Shown: positions 6,260-7,649 of the stretch, one piece after another | How positions within the stretch are numbered: the first letter of the stretch is position 1 | Layout: every line of letters starts with the position of its first letter | Source: Pseudomonas sp. | GTDB lineage: Bacteria > Pseudomonadota > Gammaproteobacteria > Pseudomonadales > Pseudomonadaceae | Assembly (NCBI GenBank): GCA_003488145.1 | Contig: DNMQ01000176.1 | Coordinates: forward strand, 1-7,649 | DNA: 7,649 nucleotides | Direction of reading: 5' to 3' | The notes under the pieces: model-generated | Database searches by the model: none | What the model was told of the DNA's origin: nothing | What the model saw: only the letters and a program-made list of their open reading frames with translations | Program-made: the position numbers and the translations under genes

Positions 6260-7396
6260 ATGTTGCGCCGCATGCTGTTCATGCTGGGCGCGGTGGTCGT
6301 CGTCGTTGCGATTCTTGCCGCGCTCAAATTCAACTCGATCTATCAGCAGATTCAACAGTTCCAGGCGCCCAAGCCTGCGATCAACGTCGAAACCGAGCTC
6401 GCCCGCCGCATGGACTGGCAAAGCCGCCTGCCAGCCATCGGCACGCTCAAGGCGTCGCAGGGCATCGACCTCAGCGTCGAGATCGCCGGCACCATCACCG
6501 ACGTGCAGTTCCAGTCCGGCGAGAAGGTCAGCAAGGGCCAGGCCATCGTGCTGCTCGACAGCGAGATGGAGCAGGCCAGCCTGGCCAGCGCCGAAGCCGA
6601 CCTCAACCTGTCCCGCCTGGAGTTCCAGCGCGCGCGTAGCCTGCTGGATCGCCAGGCCATTTCGCGCAGCGAGTACGACCGGCTCAATGCCGAATCGCAG
6701 AAGGCCGCGGCCAGCGTCGCGCAGCTGCGCGCCAGTCTGTCGAAGAAGCGCATCCTAGCGCCCTTCTCCGGCACCATCGGCATCCGTCAGGTGGATGTCG
6801 GCGACTACATCGCCGCCGGCACGCCGATCGCCACGCTTCAGGACCTGACCACGCTGTACGTCGACTTCTTCCTGGCCGAGCAGCATGTGCCGCTGCTGAA
6901 GCTCGGCCAGCGAGTGCAGCTACAGGTCGCCGCCTACCCCGGCGAACGCTTCGAAGGCGTGATCAGCGCGCTGAACCCGAAGGTGGAAACCACTACCCGC
7001 AACGTTCAGGTGCGCGCCGAACTGGGCAATCCGGACGGACGTCTGCTGCCCGGCATGTTTGCCGACCTGCAGGTGCTGCTGCCGACCGAGACCGCCCAGG
7101 TGGTGGTCCCGGAAACCGCCATCACCTACACCCTGTATGGCAACTCGGTGCTGCTGGTGACCGAGGGCACGCCGCCGGAAGGCGCCAGCAGCGACGAGCC
7201 CTACCTGGTGGTCGAGCGCCGCTTCGTCACCACCGGCGAGCGGCGCGACGGACTGACGGTCGTCCTCGACGGCCTGGAGGGCGGCGAACAGGTGATCACC
7301 GCCGGCCAGCTCAAGCTGGACAGCGGCACCCATGTCGCCATCGCCGAAAGCCGCACGCTCAAGCTGGAAGGCTCTCAGCAGCCGGCGACCGAATAG
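6260..7396 (+). CDS. mexV: RND efflux periplasmic adaptor (membrane-fusion protein), MexV-like
   Basis: This 378-residue adaptor of a tripartite RND pump links the inner-membrane transporter to an outer-membrane channel. AAGGA (6246-6250) sits nine bases before the ATG. The N-terminus is a single hydrophobic segment (about 5-23) with no lipobox cysteine, so it is probably a transmembrane anchor, not a lipid. Domains in order are a lipoyl first half (about 66-100), an alpha-helical hairpin (about 100-165), a lipoyl second half with the block LAPFSGTIGIRQVDVGDYI (167-185), a beta-barrel (about 200-275, including PGMFADLQV) and a membrane-proximal domain (about 276-365). Length is normal for the family. 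The transporter gene begins 68 bases later, so the two form an operon. From memory, MexV of P. aeruginosa has the same size and neighbourhood, and MexVW there works with OprM. The symbol is by resemblance; the function is secure. Confidence 0.93.
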   Translation: MLRRMLFMLGAVVVVVAILAALKFNSIYQQIQQFQAPKPAINVETELARRMDWQSRLPAIGTLKASQGIDLSVEIAGTITDVQFQSGEKVSKGQAIVLLDSEMEQASLASAEADLNLSRLEFQRARSLLDRQAISRSEYDRLNAESQKAAASVAQLRASLSKKRILAPFSGTIGIRQVDVGDYIAAGTPIATLQDLTTLYVDFFLAEQHVPLLKLGQRVQLQVAAYPGERFEGVISALNPKVETTTRNVQVRAELGNPDGRLLPGMFADLQVLLPTETAQVVVPETAITYTLYGNSVLLVTEGTPPEGASSDEPYLVVERRFVTTGERRDGLTVVLDGLEGGEQVITAGQLKLDSGTHVAIAESRTLKLEGSQQPATE

Positions 7397-7464
7397 AAAA
7401 AGCCTGTTCCTCACGCGGCAGGCCCGACGCACAGCAGACTCAGACAAGGTTCCAGGGACTTCCC

Positions 7465-7649
7465 ATGGCGTTCACCGACCCCTTCATCCGCCGCCCCGTG
7501 CTGGCGAGCGTCATCAGCCTGCTGATCGTGCTGCTCGGCATCCAGGCCTTCAACAGCCTGACCATCCGTCAGTACCCGCAGATGGAAAGTGCGCTGATCA
7601 CGGTGACCACCGCCTACCCCGGCGCCAACGCCGAGACCATCCAGGGCTA
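7465..7649 (+). CDS. mexW: RND efflux inner-membrane transporter, MexW-like, N-terminal fragment (cut by window end)
   Basis: Sixty-one complete codons are visible from an ATG with AGGGA at 7454-7458. The start MAFTDPFIRRPVLASV, a first transmembrane helix (about 12-29), and the blocks YPQMESALITVTTAYPGA and NAETIQG are typical of HAE1-type proton-driven multidrug pumps. Full-length relatives are about 1,000 residues with 12 transmembrane helices, so most of the gene lies beyond the window. The preceding gene encodes its adaptor. The N-terminus resembles MexW of P. aeruginosa as I remember it. No outer-membrane channel gene is visible; it may be absent from the operon, or lie further on. Confidence 0.93.
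   Translation, partial: MAFTDPFIRRPVLASVISLLIVLLGIQAFNSLTIRQYPQMESALITVTTAYPGANAETIQG

Noticed and set aside
7397..7423. Terminator-like hairpin in the mexV-mexW gap, readable on the - strand (5-bp stem, then TTTTT)
   Set aside because: The stem is only 5 bp with a 12-base loop, no - strand gene is present to terminate, and on the + strand there is no T run.

Overview
The window is high-GC proteobacterial DNA with every supported gene on the + strand. Gene content and order point to a Pseudomonas/Stutzerimonas-type gammaproteobacterium: an imelysin-family gene, a di-haem oxidoreductase, a second imelysin-like lipoprotein, a DUF1513 propeller protein, a chemoreceptor, and the start of an RND efflux operon closely resembling MexVW. 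From memory, P. aeruginosa PAO1 has the same order at PA4370 (icmP) to PA4375 (mexW), but without a chemoreceptor between PA4373 and mexV. That comparison is recalled and was not searched.

Region 1 (1-4329) is a putative periplasmic iron or redox locus. The 3' end of an IcmP-like imelysin gene is followed by a rho-independent terminator. A leader then carries a weak Fur-like site and a promoter candidate. Next come three closely packed genes: a lipoprotein with two CXXCH haem sites (DHOR/DUF1111), an imelysin-domain lipoprotein with Ser in place of the GxHxxE histidine, and a Tat-like-signal DUF1513 protein. All are predicted to be exported, and no permease is encoded here. The pairing of a haem redox protein with imelysin-fold proteins recalls EfeO/EfeB of the EfeUOB iron system, but this functional link is inference.

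Region 2 (4330-6076) is a self-contained chemotaxis unit. A strong match to the flagellar sigma-28 (FliA) promoter starts two bases after the DUF1513 stop codon. It is followed by a 540-residue transmembrane methyl-accepting chemotaxis protein and a GC-rich hairpin. The promoter implies that the receptor is expressed with the flagellar regulon and not with the upstream locus.

Region 3 (6038-7649) is the efflux operon. A 222-bp leader contains a nested inverted repeat and a weak promoter candidate. It is followed by a complete membrane-fusion protein (mexV-like) and the first 61 codons of the RND transporter (mexW-like), which runs off the window. No RNA genes, mobile elements or CRISPR arrays were seen.
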